The position numbers and the translations under genes were made by a program. Under the pieces are notes generated by a model. The model was not told the origin of the DNA. It did not search any database and worked only from the letters and a program-made list of their open reading frames with translations. Positions 44,621 to 58,057 of a DNA stretch of 64,000 bases are shown in pieces (position 1 is the stretch's first letter; the number at the start of each line of letters is the position of its first letter). This stretch comes from Anas platyrhynchos. Its lineage: Eukaryota; Chordata; Aves; Anseriformes; Anatidae. Location of the stretch: contig NC_092594.1 in assembly GCF_047663525.1 (NCBI RefSeq), forward strand, positions 36,937,001 to 37,001,000, in the 5' to 3' direction.

Positions 44621-47600
44621 GTAAGTGAAACAATGCACGCTAAAATCTCCATTGAATGTCTCCATTGAAACAAGTGGAACTTGTCTTGTTGATATGATCT
44701 GAATCGTGAATCAGAAACAACTAATATTAACGATCAAAAATGCAATATAGCCCTTGAAGCCATTTTAACTTTGATATAATAAGCAGTCTGAATAAACAAA
44801 CTTGTTTGGCATTCCATTTTTGAAATTGATTTGCATAATTTCATTTTTAAATGGCTTATTTCAGAAAGCAATACATGCATTATGTAAGGAGCACTAAATA
44901 GCACGAGATTTGCATAGCCTTTGTACGGGGATAGTATGGAATGTTTTGCCCAGGGGTTTTATTTTTAGATGTACTCTTGAAAAAATAGGATTTGTGTGAA
45001 ATACAAACTCCACTGACGTATCTACTTCACACACTTGTGTAACACACATTTTCACGGTTGGATGTCAGTAATTTGTTTAGAAAATAAGCAGATTTTCAAG
45101 TGTCCCTTTTACTAACCTATCCTTAATCTTAATTTGTTGGCTTAATATACATAGAATAGTTTTCTGAATACTTTTTGAGTCTGAAATCTGCAATGTAATG
45201 TTGTAATGAGGCATGTTTAATCCTACAGGAAAATTAGTATTCTTCCTACATTTTTACTGGTCATGTGCAAAGCTTTGTGTGTGTTATTAGAGGAGTTGGG
45301 AATCTCTCAGAATCAAACTACGCAATAATGAATTCACAATGGAGACAAAGCAACTTAAGCACAGCTGTAGCACTTCTGTATACTAACAATTTCTAGACAG
45401 TAGCACAATTGTATTAACATTCAGATACTCATACATGGATAACATCATCACTTTCAAGGCAGAGCTCTTATCTGTGTTTTGTAATAACCTTTTTGTTATT
45501 TATGAAAGTAAGACCCAATTTTACTACATTTTCCCTATGTTTCCCTATAAGGCTTAATCAGATGCTATTAGAAATGCGTTTTTGGAATGCTACAGTCACA
45601 AAATTGCATTTGTTTTGCATTTATTTTAGGTTGGGTATTGAAAACAAAAACTTACTTCAGTAGAAACTCTCCAGTTTTCCTGCTGGGAAAATGTTACCAC
45701 TTCAAATCTGATGGTATGTACATAGCACTTAGCTCATTCCAGTCTTATCCGGCAAGAACTATACAGATATATTTTTAATCGTCTAGAAAGACCTTCATTA
45801 ACAATTACCGAATTCAAAATGTAAATGTGAAAAACTTAGAAAATTCTTATTTAAATGTGTTGAACATCACCACTAATGCAGTCCATTCTAACCTGCTTTA
45901 TTCGTATTTTACAGTGAAGTCTTGTTCTGTAAATATCAGACCTGTAATTTACACTACTTCATTTACCCATCAAAATGAGATTTTCTAAAAATGCATGAAT
46001 AATATAGTGACAAGTGTACGAAGAGTCACACACCAGCACCTTTTATCATTTCTTTTGTTGTCATTTTTAGTATGCAGTTTTCTAAGAATCTTGTCTTTTT
46101 TTTTTTTTTTTTGAATGCCCCTATTAGACCATTTACGTCTAGGTGAATTAAGCAGTTGTTTACTTGCAAGTTAGCAATTGCATTGACAGTCACTGTCTGT
46201 ATTAGTCTTTTTTAAGCTGGAACATTTCTAATATATTTTCCTTTCTTGTATTTGAAGCAATTGTTAATTTTTGCAAGTTTGCCCTATCTGTCTGATAGAA
46301 TACTTGTGTATTTTCATTCCAGTGACAGAAATCCCATGCCAAGTTATAACTTGAATTGTGCTTTGCCTTACAGAGTCTGGTGAACTCTCTACAGATGGAT
46401 CCAGTTTTGACAATATCAATACAGAGATTTCAGGAAACGTTGACGAGTTTCGTAAAGATTTCATTTCTAGAATATGGCTGACCTACAGAGAGGAATTTCC
46501 TCAGATAAAGGGGTCTGCATTAACAACAGACTGTGGTTGGGGTTGCACACTGAGAACTGGTCAAATGTTGTTGGCTCAAGGTCTTATGCTTCATTTTCTT
46601 GGTAGAGGTAAGTTACAAGGGAGGATCTGTACATTTGGTATGACAGGCATGGGTGTTTTGTCGAGTGTGTGATAGTCTTTATATGGCCAGAATCTAAAGT
46701 TCCAGCTGGTTTTGGTTCTGGACTTCCTTTCATTAATACTGGGATTGTATTGTGACAGAGTGGTGATCTAGCTGATCTACTCTTCCATTTCTGAAAAAAG
46801 GAATACCAGATTGTGTCAAAGAAAGATGCTGGAAACTCCACAGAAGCCAATTGTGAAGTCAAATACCACAGAAAATTGTGATCTAATATCTACATATTGC
46901 TGTGAGCCATGTAAATGTCCAATTCTCTTGAATCTGGCTCGTTTCTTCAACTCTGAATGTCGAACTGAGTTCCACAGCCCGTAGCTGTGGGCTATAGCAA
47001 AAGCAATGTTCTTTTATCAGTTTTTAAGTTGTACACTATTCAATTTATTCTAGTATTAATATTTTGAGTCAATAGAAGGACTTTAATACATCATTCTATG
47101 TTGAAATTTTCACTAGTTCATTTTTTCCATTTCCCTGTGTACTTACAGAGGAACTTTCCTTTTTTTTTTTTTATTGTCTGTCTGAAATTACTCTTTCAGT
47201 CACAGCTGTTTAAAGGAAGTAGCTTTAAGATACTTGGAACACTTTGTGCTTGCAAAGGTTTCATGCCATCCCCATTCTTCTAAGCTGTGCTATGTCCTCT
47301 GTAGAGGTATTTTTGGTTCTTATAGTTAACCACCTTGTCTTTCATCCTCTTTTCCTCAATCTCTTTCATAATCTACCACATTGCCCCTTTGAAATAATCA
47401 TTCTTATCCTCTGTCACCACTGTTGTCAAAATGATCCGAGCTCTGGGCCTGAAGTCATCCAGACACATTAGTTAGAATACCATGTATTGTTTACTAAACC
47501 ATTTGGTGAATCCTTAGGAATGTTTTAGTAGCAGATAGTTCTGAAAGCCTGTTCTGAAAATACTTTGTACTTAATGTGCGAGTATGATGTAAGCTGTGAA

Positions 47601-50600
47601 CGTAGTCCCAAGACAGCTGCATCACCAAGCCTTCCTTCTTGGCAGTGTCATGACTGAACTGTCAAACTGGCTTACTGAATATTCCTGTAGGTACCTAAAT
47701 CATAAAACATTCATTATTCTTTCCAACTGACTGCAAGTATCAAAACATATAAAAATTCTTCTGCTGAGAGAACACAAATCCCTTATATATAACTTTTGTT
47801 ATATGTATATTTAAAAAAAAAAAAAAAAGATCAGAAGTATACCTGTGAATAGGAGGATGTAACAGCTCATTCTGAAGCAACCCAAAATTAAAAAGCCCCA
47901 GGTTTATATCTTTAAAATCTATGGTTACAAAGAATTTCTTGCACTGTCCCCCATGAATCCTCATTTGGGAAGTGTTCTTGTTATTCCAGAGTGCTGGTGT
48001 TTCTGTGGCAATCCAAATATGTAGAAAAGTGGAATATGTATGGTCTTTCTGGACTACTTTTCTCATTACGTAGTCTTCTGACAGCTGGTGAATTATCTTT
48101 TGCAAAGCTTTTTATGAGGTCTGGGTAGCTTTTTAAACAGATTTAAGTGTTTACGTGAAGTTTTTCATTGCTGCTTACTCTTTTCCCAGAGATGTTTTCA
48201 TTATAGTTTAATGGGATTGTTTCTGTTACAAAGCAAAACTTGCCTGCAGTTACCAGCTGGAATACTCACAGTTCACTGCTGTGTGGAAGGTTCCAGATAT
48301 AGCTGAGTGATGTTGTAAATAAGTTTTTATTTTAAATACTAAGGCACTGGTAAGTTTACTTTGAAGTGCCTGTGCTCAAGACAGACTTAAATTTGAAGCT
48401 CACAAGATGAGTAGCAAGGGCCCTGATGCTGCTACATGGAGCACCTTGTCCTTAGGGTTTGTTCCTTGCTTGGCTATGTCCGCCTTCCCCACTGCACTCT
48501 GGGGTGCTCCCTGCAGACCATCACGGTATTTTCTGATCTAGCAGTAAGTTTGCTGTGTTTCAGAGACTTCCTCACATGCTCCATGTTGCAAATAGTTGTT
48601 CAGACTTGTGGGAGAGACTTTCAGTCATCTGACAAGTGAAACATTGCTGTTCTCTAGATGTGCTGAACCACCATTATGCTATTAATAGGAATGAGGCATG
48701 TAGGATGCATTGTAAGAGAGACCTCTTGCTAGAAATGCACTGTAGATACCGTGCTGAATAACAGTTAAACAAGTTCGTCTTGGAAGCTAGGTAAATGTAA
48801 GAATTGACAAATGTATTAACTAAAAGAATCTTTCGCATTTTCCTGCTGCTCTGCTTTGTGCCAGCAAGCAGCGTTTGTTTTACATACGTAATTCCCCACT
48901 TTTGCCTTTTTTTAATAACTGACAGACCAGAACAATAAAAAACAGGCTTTGAAGCTTCTTGATTAGCTTGAATAAAACTAAATGGTACTTAATAGCTAAC
49001 TTCTGTATTTTTAATATGCATGACTGTTCTGTTCTGTGCCTTGTGATCAGGTAGGTCTTTTATATATTAACTAAGTAACCCACTACACCAGGTAGCATAA
49101 ATAGCTAATAAAATTTACTGTTAGTTGCATTTCTTTTCTCCTGTCATACAGCAGAAAATAAAGCAAATTATGTTGCAGGTTTGTCCTTTGTTTACATTTT
49201 AGCAGTGCCATTTGCATCTTGGTATATAAAGTACGTATTGGTCTGAGGAACCTGGGGGGAGAATGGAATATGCTTTGCTGATTATACCAAAAGTTAACAG
49301 TAAGCCTAATCTGCATCTTGTAAGCCTAATCTGCATCTTAATGTTTCCTGCTGCAGCCTGGGTCTGGCCAGATGCGTTGGACATTGAGAATTCAGATTCT
49401 GAATCCTGGACGGCCCATACAGTTAAAAAGCTGACAGCATCGTTCGAAGCTTCGCTTACAGCTGAAAGAGAACCCAAGATCCTGTCAAACCATCATCGGG
49501 GAACACTAAGGAGAAACTGTGGCGACAATGAAATGAGAAATGAAGTTTATCATAGAAAAATAATTTCTTGGTTTGGTGACTCTCCGCTGGCAGCTTTTGG
49601 CTTACATCAGCTGATAGAATATGGAAAGAAGTCTGGAAAAATTGCTGGAGATTGGTACGGGCCTGCTGTTGTTGCACACATTTTAAGGTAAAAGTATCTT
49701 TATTCTTTGCTGTTATCGTGCCTTGCCCATTACAGGAGAAGCATTTCAAAGTGTCATGAGATTACTTGAGCTTAATTGAGCATCTAGCTGTTCATTATTG
49801 GCTTTGTAAAATGTCCATATTAGCAGCAATTCTAGAGTTTTTTTCAGAGGCAGGAATGGAAATAGCAGTAGGCACAGGAATTAAACTCTGAGCCTCTGTT
49901 CAAATGTATTTCAGGAAAAAAACAACATTCCTGTTTTCCTGTACATTGTGCAGTAAGAGTCCCAAGGTCTCTCCCAAACCTGGGCTTTTAAGTAGAGCTG
50001 CATTTAATGAAATGTTCTAAAAACTAACCACTCTTTCAACCTTGGAACATGCATAACATTATAGATTTTTTTTTTTTTTATACTGTAACCTGGGGGCTGT
50101 AATGTACTGATAGTGTAATGAAATGTCAGAGCTAAAATTGATGTTTTCAGCATTTCTTTGCACATATCAAATTCTTGTGAAACTGTAAATGTATGGGACT
50201 ATTAATATTATAATTATATCACAGTAAAAGTAAAGGGTCTGTGACATTCAGTGTGGCTTAAAAAAAAAAGTCGAAAGTCAAATTTCTCCATACAGTGTGC
50301 CTTTATATACCATTTCTTTGAATATTACTGATTTGGGTTTTTTTATAGTCATATATACTTAGGTTCTTAGCAGATTCCAGTTTACTTATAAACTGAATCA
50401 CTAAGAAGTCATTTAAGCAGCAGAAGTCAAAGTTCCTATGTTAATCTATGTATATGTATAATGTTAACATATACATGTTAATCTATATGTATAGAGGGAA
50501 CAATTTGATAATTAGCATCCAAACACACTCGTCCGAAGTGAAACAAATTGTGAAATGCTCCGATGTATGTGTGCCTACATGCAGATGCACAGAGTGATGT

Positions 50601-53600
50601 GACAGGTTAGCATTATCTGTGCATTTTCTACTATTTTTTCCTGATAACAGAAGCTGTCAGAATTCTTTTTGCTTGCTTTACATTTCAGTAGCCTGTTTAC
50701 CTAATAGATAGTGGGGGGGAAAATTTCAGCCCAGCATTCCATTTAACGTAAACCCACCGGCGATTTTAAACACCGCCAAGGCTTCCATTCCTAGATCTCC
50801 TTTCCCCTTACAGCAGCACTAAGAACGTATAGCACTCCCATAACTCGAGAATGGCTGTGTTAAACGATTCCTCAAAATATATTGTGAAATAAAGGGATAG
50901 TGACCATTTAATGCAAGCATGTATTGGAAGTCAAAGGCTAATCTTCTATTTTGAACAGTTTAATTTCTTTACAAATGTTGTCCTTGATTGATGACCATGC
51001 TTCAGACTATCGACATATATTTTCTCTTTAGTTTTTAGGTCCATTACTCTTATTCTTTTGAGGATAGTCTAATACTGCAATTATCTCTTTGAAAGTTTTG
51101 GTGAAACCCTATAGCTTTTTATGTGCTAGATTTTATTTCAATAGACGTGGGATGCTAATTTGTGGCTAGTTATACAAACTGAGGTCAACTAAAGAGAGCT
51201 ATCAAGTTGAAAATAATAATTTTGTCAGCAAATTTAGCCTTTATTATATCAATACACAACTGAAAATTGCTATAAACTGAAATAAATTAAGTAGATGAAT
51301 ATGAATTTCATTGTAAGTTAATGTGTGTGTGTGTGTTTGTGTTTGTTTTTTTTAATGTGTGTGTGGTTTTTCATTGTTTCTTCTAAATGGCCAGGCACTG
51401 TTATCTTTGTTTGGGAAAAAAAAAATACTGCGGTATGAACTGGATCTGGGTATCCAGAGTTATTGTTTGTGTGGTTTTGTTTGTTTTTGAAAATCACCCT
51501 CCATCTGTATTGATCTGAAATGGAAGGGGTTTTGAATTTAAAAGATAAATAAAACGCAGAACAATTAAAAACAACCTGTTTCTAAAAATGAAATAATATG
51601 TGTTTATTTAATGTTAATTTCTCTAAAATCAGAGATGATAGTTTTGTGTTTGTACTTAGAAAAGCTGTTGAAGAAGCCAGAGACCCTGAGCTACAAGGAG
51701 TAACAGTCTATGTTGCTCAGGATTGTACAGGTAAATGTTGTGACTATGTAGATTTTTGCAAACGTTTTAGACGCTCTTTATGCCTTTCAGTAAGCACTTG
51801 AAAATGGAGCTGTAAAAGAGAAAAAAAAAAAAAAAATGCAAAAATGGATCCACAAAATTGAGATTATGTAGACAAAGGGGTTCTTGGTAGAGGCAGGTGT
51901 TTGTTCTTTTGTTTGAGAATCGGGCATCACGATTTGAAAGCCTTACACGTTGCTTGTTTGGTTTCTTATTAAGATGATGAAATTCAGAATCCAGGAAGAA
52001 AACTTTTTCTTACAATCTGCCCATAATAACTTTTTATTTGAGGAGTCTGAGGATTTAAATTAATCTTTTTTCTACTCTGTGTCAATGTTGTTTAAGTAAT
52101 AAGATAGTAACAGCTTCTGTATTTTCCTAAAAATAACCATCCCAAGCAATAAGATACTTAATTTCAGTTGGAATAGATTTGTTAGCTACATTTTATCTTC
52201 TCTTTTGCATCACAGGTTTCTTAAAAAAAAAATAAATATATATATATGTATCTAATTAAAAACAATACTGCACCAGTCTCTTAGAATAGTAAGAAGTCAT
52301 TTTTGCTTTGAGTTCAGAGAAGCGAGCAGGATAGCGACCCAGAGTGTGTGGTAACCTTTCCTCTGCTGCAGCGTGGCATTTTAAATAATCAATAACAGGC
52401 AGAGGAGCTTAGAGCCCTGGATGTTCAGGAGCAGGAAATGATGACAAGATAAAATAAACATGGGGTGAAACTTTACACTAATGACTGCAGTCTTTCAAAT
52501 GTAGCACAGTGCATTACTTTAGTAGCCATGTTCAGCTGCCAGAAATTTTAGTTAAATCATAACGGATCTTGATAGGACAGGAAGGAGTGGGATCTGTGTG
52601 TAATCAATCAGACTAGTTTTAAAGAGACACTCTTTAACTGTATGCCTCAAACCAGTTTCACCTGACTTAACAATGACAATGGAAACTTAGAAAATTCTGT
52701 TTATTTTTCATTTCTTTGTCCTGGTGATGATTTTCATATCCTTTTTAATTTGGAGGGAATAAGCAGTAATACTGCATTTAATGTTTCTCACTCATTTTTC
52801 AAGGACTGCTTTGTATTAACTTCAGACAGTGAACATGAATATTAAAATCAGTTATTGTCCTTTTTTCCTTTAATGTGTTTGTTTCTGTTAGTTGTAGGCT
52901 TTCAAGTTTTAAATTACTCCTTTTAGAAGAAATTGTGAATAAATATTTATTGGCTCTCTCCTTAACCTACTCCTGCTGCATTTTCCTGGCGATGTGTCTT
53001 ACCTCAGCAGCAGCTGATTATTATAAGATATTGCTGAAAATAAGGAAGCATAACACTATCTTTTATCAGAGTCGCCCAGGAGTTATATTTCAGGAGGACA
53101 GCAATATTTTCAAAGGACTACAAATAGTTTGTCAGACTTAGTGGTGTCATTTTGAAGGTGTGTCTCTGTAAAAACTAGCAGATGTGTCTTTAAATATGAA
53201 TATTTCTGTGTCTCTTTCCAGTCTATAGCTCAGACGTTATTGACAGACAGTGTTCTTGTACGGATTCTGAAAAAACAGACACAAAAGCTGTAATTATATT
53301 AGTTCCTGTGAGACTTGGTGGAGAGAGAACAAACACGGACTACTTAGAGTTTGTAAAGGTATGAAATGAGAGTTCAATCATTTTTCAAATCGTAGCACTA
53401 GGTGATATGAAAAGAGACTTCACGATGGTAATCTTCTACCTATTAAATGTGTGGTGGTGATTTTACAGTTGAAGGTTGTAAAGTTTGACTTTACAGATTT
53501 TAAATTTCCCTATTACAAGATCAGACATAATTGCAGAGCACATGATGTCCCTTGGTAAAGCAGTGAAAACTGTTCTGCTCCTGAAGTAGCTACCTGAAAA

Positions 53601-56600
53601 GACATTAATGTAGTGGCTCAAATTATAAATGGTAATTTAGCTACATATGCCGCCAGAGTTGTGCTATAAGTATCTGTCAGCGTTTTAAAATATAAATATA
53701 GCAAACACCTTAATCTGTTTCTTCTTTTCTGAAATGTCAAATGGCTTAAGGTTGTTTCTCGTCTGTTCCTACCTTTTCATTTTCTTCCCCCTAAGAGAGG
53801 GGATAGCTTTCTGTGACACCTTTAGTCATTACTTCCACTATCATTTCGCTATGTGGACAGTAGGATGAATGCTTCTAAGGACAGTGATGCAGAAGTAGTA
53901 AGCAGTCACCACAAATAAAAATGAACTGGGAAAAAAAAAAAAAAGTAAAACTTAAGGAGAAAGGTTTATGCTGTCCTTTTTTTTTTTTTTTTTTTTAGTG
54001 GAGGCTCCACTTATGGAGCTAATGCTTGAAGGTGCACAGTAACACAATGGACAATCTCCTACACCTCCAGCACAATAATATTTACATTAGTGAGAGAGGG
54101 TTCTCTTAGCCCTGCTGCTTTGTCTTTTTCCATGATGCCATTTATCATAGGAAATACTGTCTTTAAATTTCTGTTCTAATTTTTAAAATGGCACATTTTA
54201 GTGATACTTACAAAGTAATAGAATGACTTGGGTTGGAAGGGACTTTAAAAATCACCTGCATCTGGTCCACCCCCATGCCACATGCAGGATGTCACCCACC
54301 AGATCAGGTTTGTCAAGGCCCCATCCAACCTGGTCTTGCACACCTTTAGGGATGGGGCATCCACAACCTCTCTGGGCAACCTGTTCCAGTGCCTCATCAC
54401 CCTCTGAGTGAAAATTTCCTCCTAATGTTTCATCTAAATCTCCTCTTTATAGGTTTAAAACCAGCCCCCCTTGTCCTATCATCTGCCTGAGAAAAAAGTT
54501 GTTCTCCATCTTTTTTATAAGTCCCTGTTAAGTATTGCAAAGCTGCAAGGAGGTCACCCCAGATCCTTCTCTTTTCCAGACTGAACAGCCCCAGCTTCAT
54601 AGGAGACATGTTCCAGCCCTTTGAGCATCCCCATGGCCCTCCTCTGATCTAACAGCCCCACATCCTCCTTGTGCTGAGGGTCCCAGGCTTGGGCACTGTG
54701 CTCCAAGCGAGGCCACACAAAGGCAGAGCAGAGGAGGGCAATCACCTCCCTCCCCTGCTGGCCACTTCTCTGTTGATACAGCCCAGGATGATGCTGGCTC
54801 ACAACAAGCTTTAGGTCCACCAGATTCCCAAGTCTCTCCTTGCAGGGCTGCTCTCGGTTTTTCTCCCACTCTGTCCTCATGTCTGGGATTGCCCCAGCAC
54901 CCTGCACTTGGACTTCTTGAACCTCATTCAGTTCACCTGGGCCAACTTCTCCAGCTTCTCCAGGTCCCTTTGGATGGCATCCCTTCTTTCTATTGTATCA
55001 ACTGCCCCACTCAGCTCGGTGTCATCTGGAAGCTTGCTGAGGGTGCACTTGATCCCACTGTCTGTGTTGATAAAGATATTACACAGCAGTGGTCCCAGCC
55101 CCCTGAGGGACACCACTCATCACTGGCCTCCACCTGGACATGGAGCCATTGACCACTGCTCTCTGGGTGAGGCCTTCAAGCCAATTCCTGATTCATCACT
55201 TGTAAGCTAACAAACAGTTGCTTTTGCAACTTTCCCAAGGCTTCCTCAGCTAAAGAAAAGTGGCTCTGGTTCTTTAACGCTGCCTTTTATGATGGGTGGC
55301 AGTGATCAGTTCTACCCTGCTTTCTTCAATTCAGCTACCAAAAGCACTTCTGATGCCAGAGTGAAATACATTTTCATGGCCCTGGGTTGCAAAGCACAGC
55401 CACATCATCCCAGTTTGCTTAGAGGTGACTGCTGCTGCTCAGACACCAGGGCTGGGGCTGTCTCTTCCCCTTGCTTATAAAGGAGACTGTGATAAGCGGG
55501 CTTTGGATTGCTTGTATCAGTCACTCCGGTCTCTGTCTTGGCTGTTCACTGAGCAGTGACTGAATTTCTTGGGGTCTGGCTTAAAGTTAAAAATGCAGAT
55601 TTTACCATGTAGTACAAGAGGTAATTTTTACAAAGGGTTTTATATTTATGGATGAAAATTGATAAATATTTTATAATTCAGTTTCACAAGAGAATTTCCA
55701 TAGATTAAACAGTTATTCATTACTCTAAATAGCTTTGTTCTCTTCCTGTTTCACTGGCAGAGAATGTGTCCTCATGAACTGGTTCAGCCTTTGCCTCTCA
55801 TCTGCTAAACCTTCTGTAATGTTAAACCATCAAAGAACATTTTCTAAAGCAGCCCTCTCTTAACCTGTATAAACCACAGTGAAGCTGACTTTGTTAGCGT
55901 CTCAGGTACAACGGTTTTTGTTATGTTACGTTACTTTATCATTGTCTAAGTAGGGAAGAAATTACCTCAACAAGAAGGCTTGGTGTTATTAGAACAGGAA
56001 ACATCAATCATTTTGTTGAGAGAAATGTTCCCTGTTTGGACAACGATGATGTACTGGTTATGATTTTAATGGCTGATCTCTTAGAGGAGAGGATGTGGAT
56101 ATGACCGCCAGCTAATGGAGAGTTCAGTTTAGCTCAGGTGATTGTCTTCTGGATTGCTGTCCCACTTTGGGCCAGCCAAGATTTGTCTAGTGCCACCAGA
56201 AAGCCCCTGTGATTTACTGATGTTTAAAGGCTGCTCGGTTTTCAGAGTATTTAATGGTCTTGGGCTGCAGTTTTATTAAAACAGTTGGGTTCAGCTTTCA
56301 GAACTGCTCGGTGTTGGCAAAATTCACCTCCCTCTGCAGCTGGTAGGATAACTCATGGAGAGCTTTGTTAAGCCAGGACTGAATGCTCACAAAAATCCTA
56401 ATAAGTCCTGTGAAGAAACAGAGCCTTGTGAAAGGAAGAGCTTTGCAGGAGAGAAGGGGGAAGCCTCCATGCCTACTTTCATTTCTTTGTGGGTACTTAA
56501 TGTAATAAACCAGGTGAGTGAGGAACTCCCAGGTGGTGACACAGCCAGGAAAGCAAGTCTTAATGGCAAGTGCCTGGGAAGTAGCAGTTTTACCTCAAAT

Positions 56601-58024
56601 AGGAGGTGATTATCCTTTGTGTTTATTTGTTTATTTCCCCTTAATTAAAAATAACAAACCAAACACATAATAGTGGCATCTCTCCATTGTTATAATTCTC
56701 ACCAGAACATTCACTGTAAGAAATAACGTTAATAATGCTGCTTTAAGAGCTGATGTGTTTTCCTTAAAACTATTTTCAGAATAATCTTGCTATTGCTGGT
56801 TTTATTTTTTTCTCCTGATACCATATTTAGAATGAGGAGTAGGATATGAGCATGTTTGGTTTCAGTTTGTGGTGTGTTTTTGATGAGTGCTTCTTTGGCA
56901 TTGGGGCTGGCTTAGCGAGAAGCCTTTCACTCCTCTGGGCGATTGTGTTATTTCACTCTAAGAAGGCAAGGCAAGATCAGTGCTGGTCACCTACAAAGAC
57001 TGCAACAGCTTCAAAAGATGAGCAGTGCTGAGGGCACTGCAGGCAGAGCTGGGGGCAGTAACATCCTGAACAGCCTTGCAGAAACCTCAAGAGGTTTTCT
57101 TTGGTGTCTGTTATCTGCAACTGCATGCAGAGCTTGTGGGTAACATTGCAATTGACTGAAATTCCTCTACTGAAACGTTCTTACCTGGCAATGCTGTGTG
57201 CCTGCAGGTAGATCTCCTCCCCAGCACTAGAAGGTGTAGCTGTAAAATTGCTGTTGCATTAAATAATGATACATCTCGGTTTGTGTGATAGAACAGACAC
57301 GTATTACAGATCCCAACTCCTTTACAACATGAAGGAGCAGAAATTCACTGGCAGCACCGCTGTGACTGGCCTGTGGCTCCCCCAGCTCCTGTCCTTAGTA
57401 GCTCCCAGCTACAGCAGCCAGGAGAGTGCATTCCTTCCTCTGCACCCCCAGACAAAAATGATTCTGGGATTTCATCCCACCTCTCTTTACACCCCCATAG
57501 GTGTATTTGTGATGCATCTTTCTCAAAGAGGTGAGCTACTGATGGCTCCAATTCCCTATCTTCATGGTCAGAACATCATAACATTGATGGGCTTTTCTGT
57601 TTTCTCTCTCTCAATTTGATCTTGTTCTTTGGGCTGCTGTTTTTAGGGATGTATCTTGTAATTATTGTTTCTTGAACAGCATTTCTCCATGTGGATGTAA
57701 AAATTCATACCCCGATCCAGACAAACTTAGACATTTGAATGCAAAAAGAGGAGAGCCTCCAAGACCCCAGAATGTAAACATACATAAACTCTGAAAATCT
57801 GAATATTTTGATATCTTTTGACTATGCAACCTGCACTCAACTGTTATGACATTGTGTTTTGTCTCCTCCCCCACAATAATACTGCCAATTCTCTCAATGT
57901 TTGAGCACCTCAGGAAAAAAAGAGAATTTCTCAGTCTCTCTTGAATGTCTGGTGGCAGGCTTTCACTGTGGTCAGTTGCAAGCTTATAAAATTGAGTAAA
58001 TTCCCAGAAAATCTGGAAGTCAAC

Positions 58025-58057
<33 letters not shown>

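Noticed and set aside
46608..46672. Read-through of ATG4C coding exon 3 into intron as an alternative C-terminus
   Set aside because: The donor GTAAGT is strong and phase-correct. The short extension before the stop has no similarity to ATG4C.
53977..53996. Poly-T run near the CR1 as the tail of a processed pseudogene
   Set aside because: No gene-like sequence flanks it and CR1 elements do not end in poly-A. It is a simple homopolymer.
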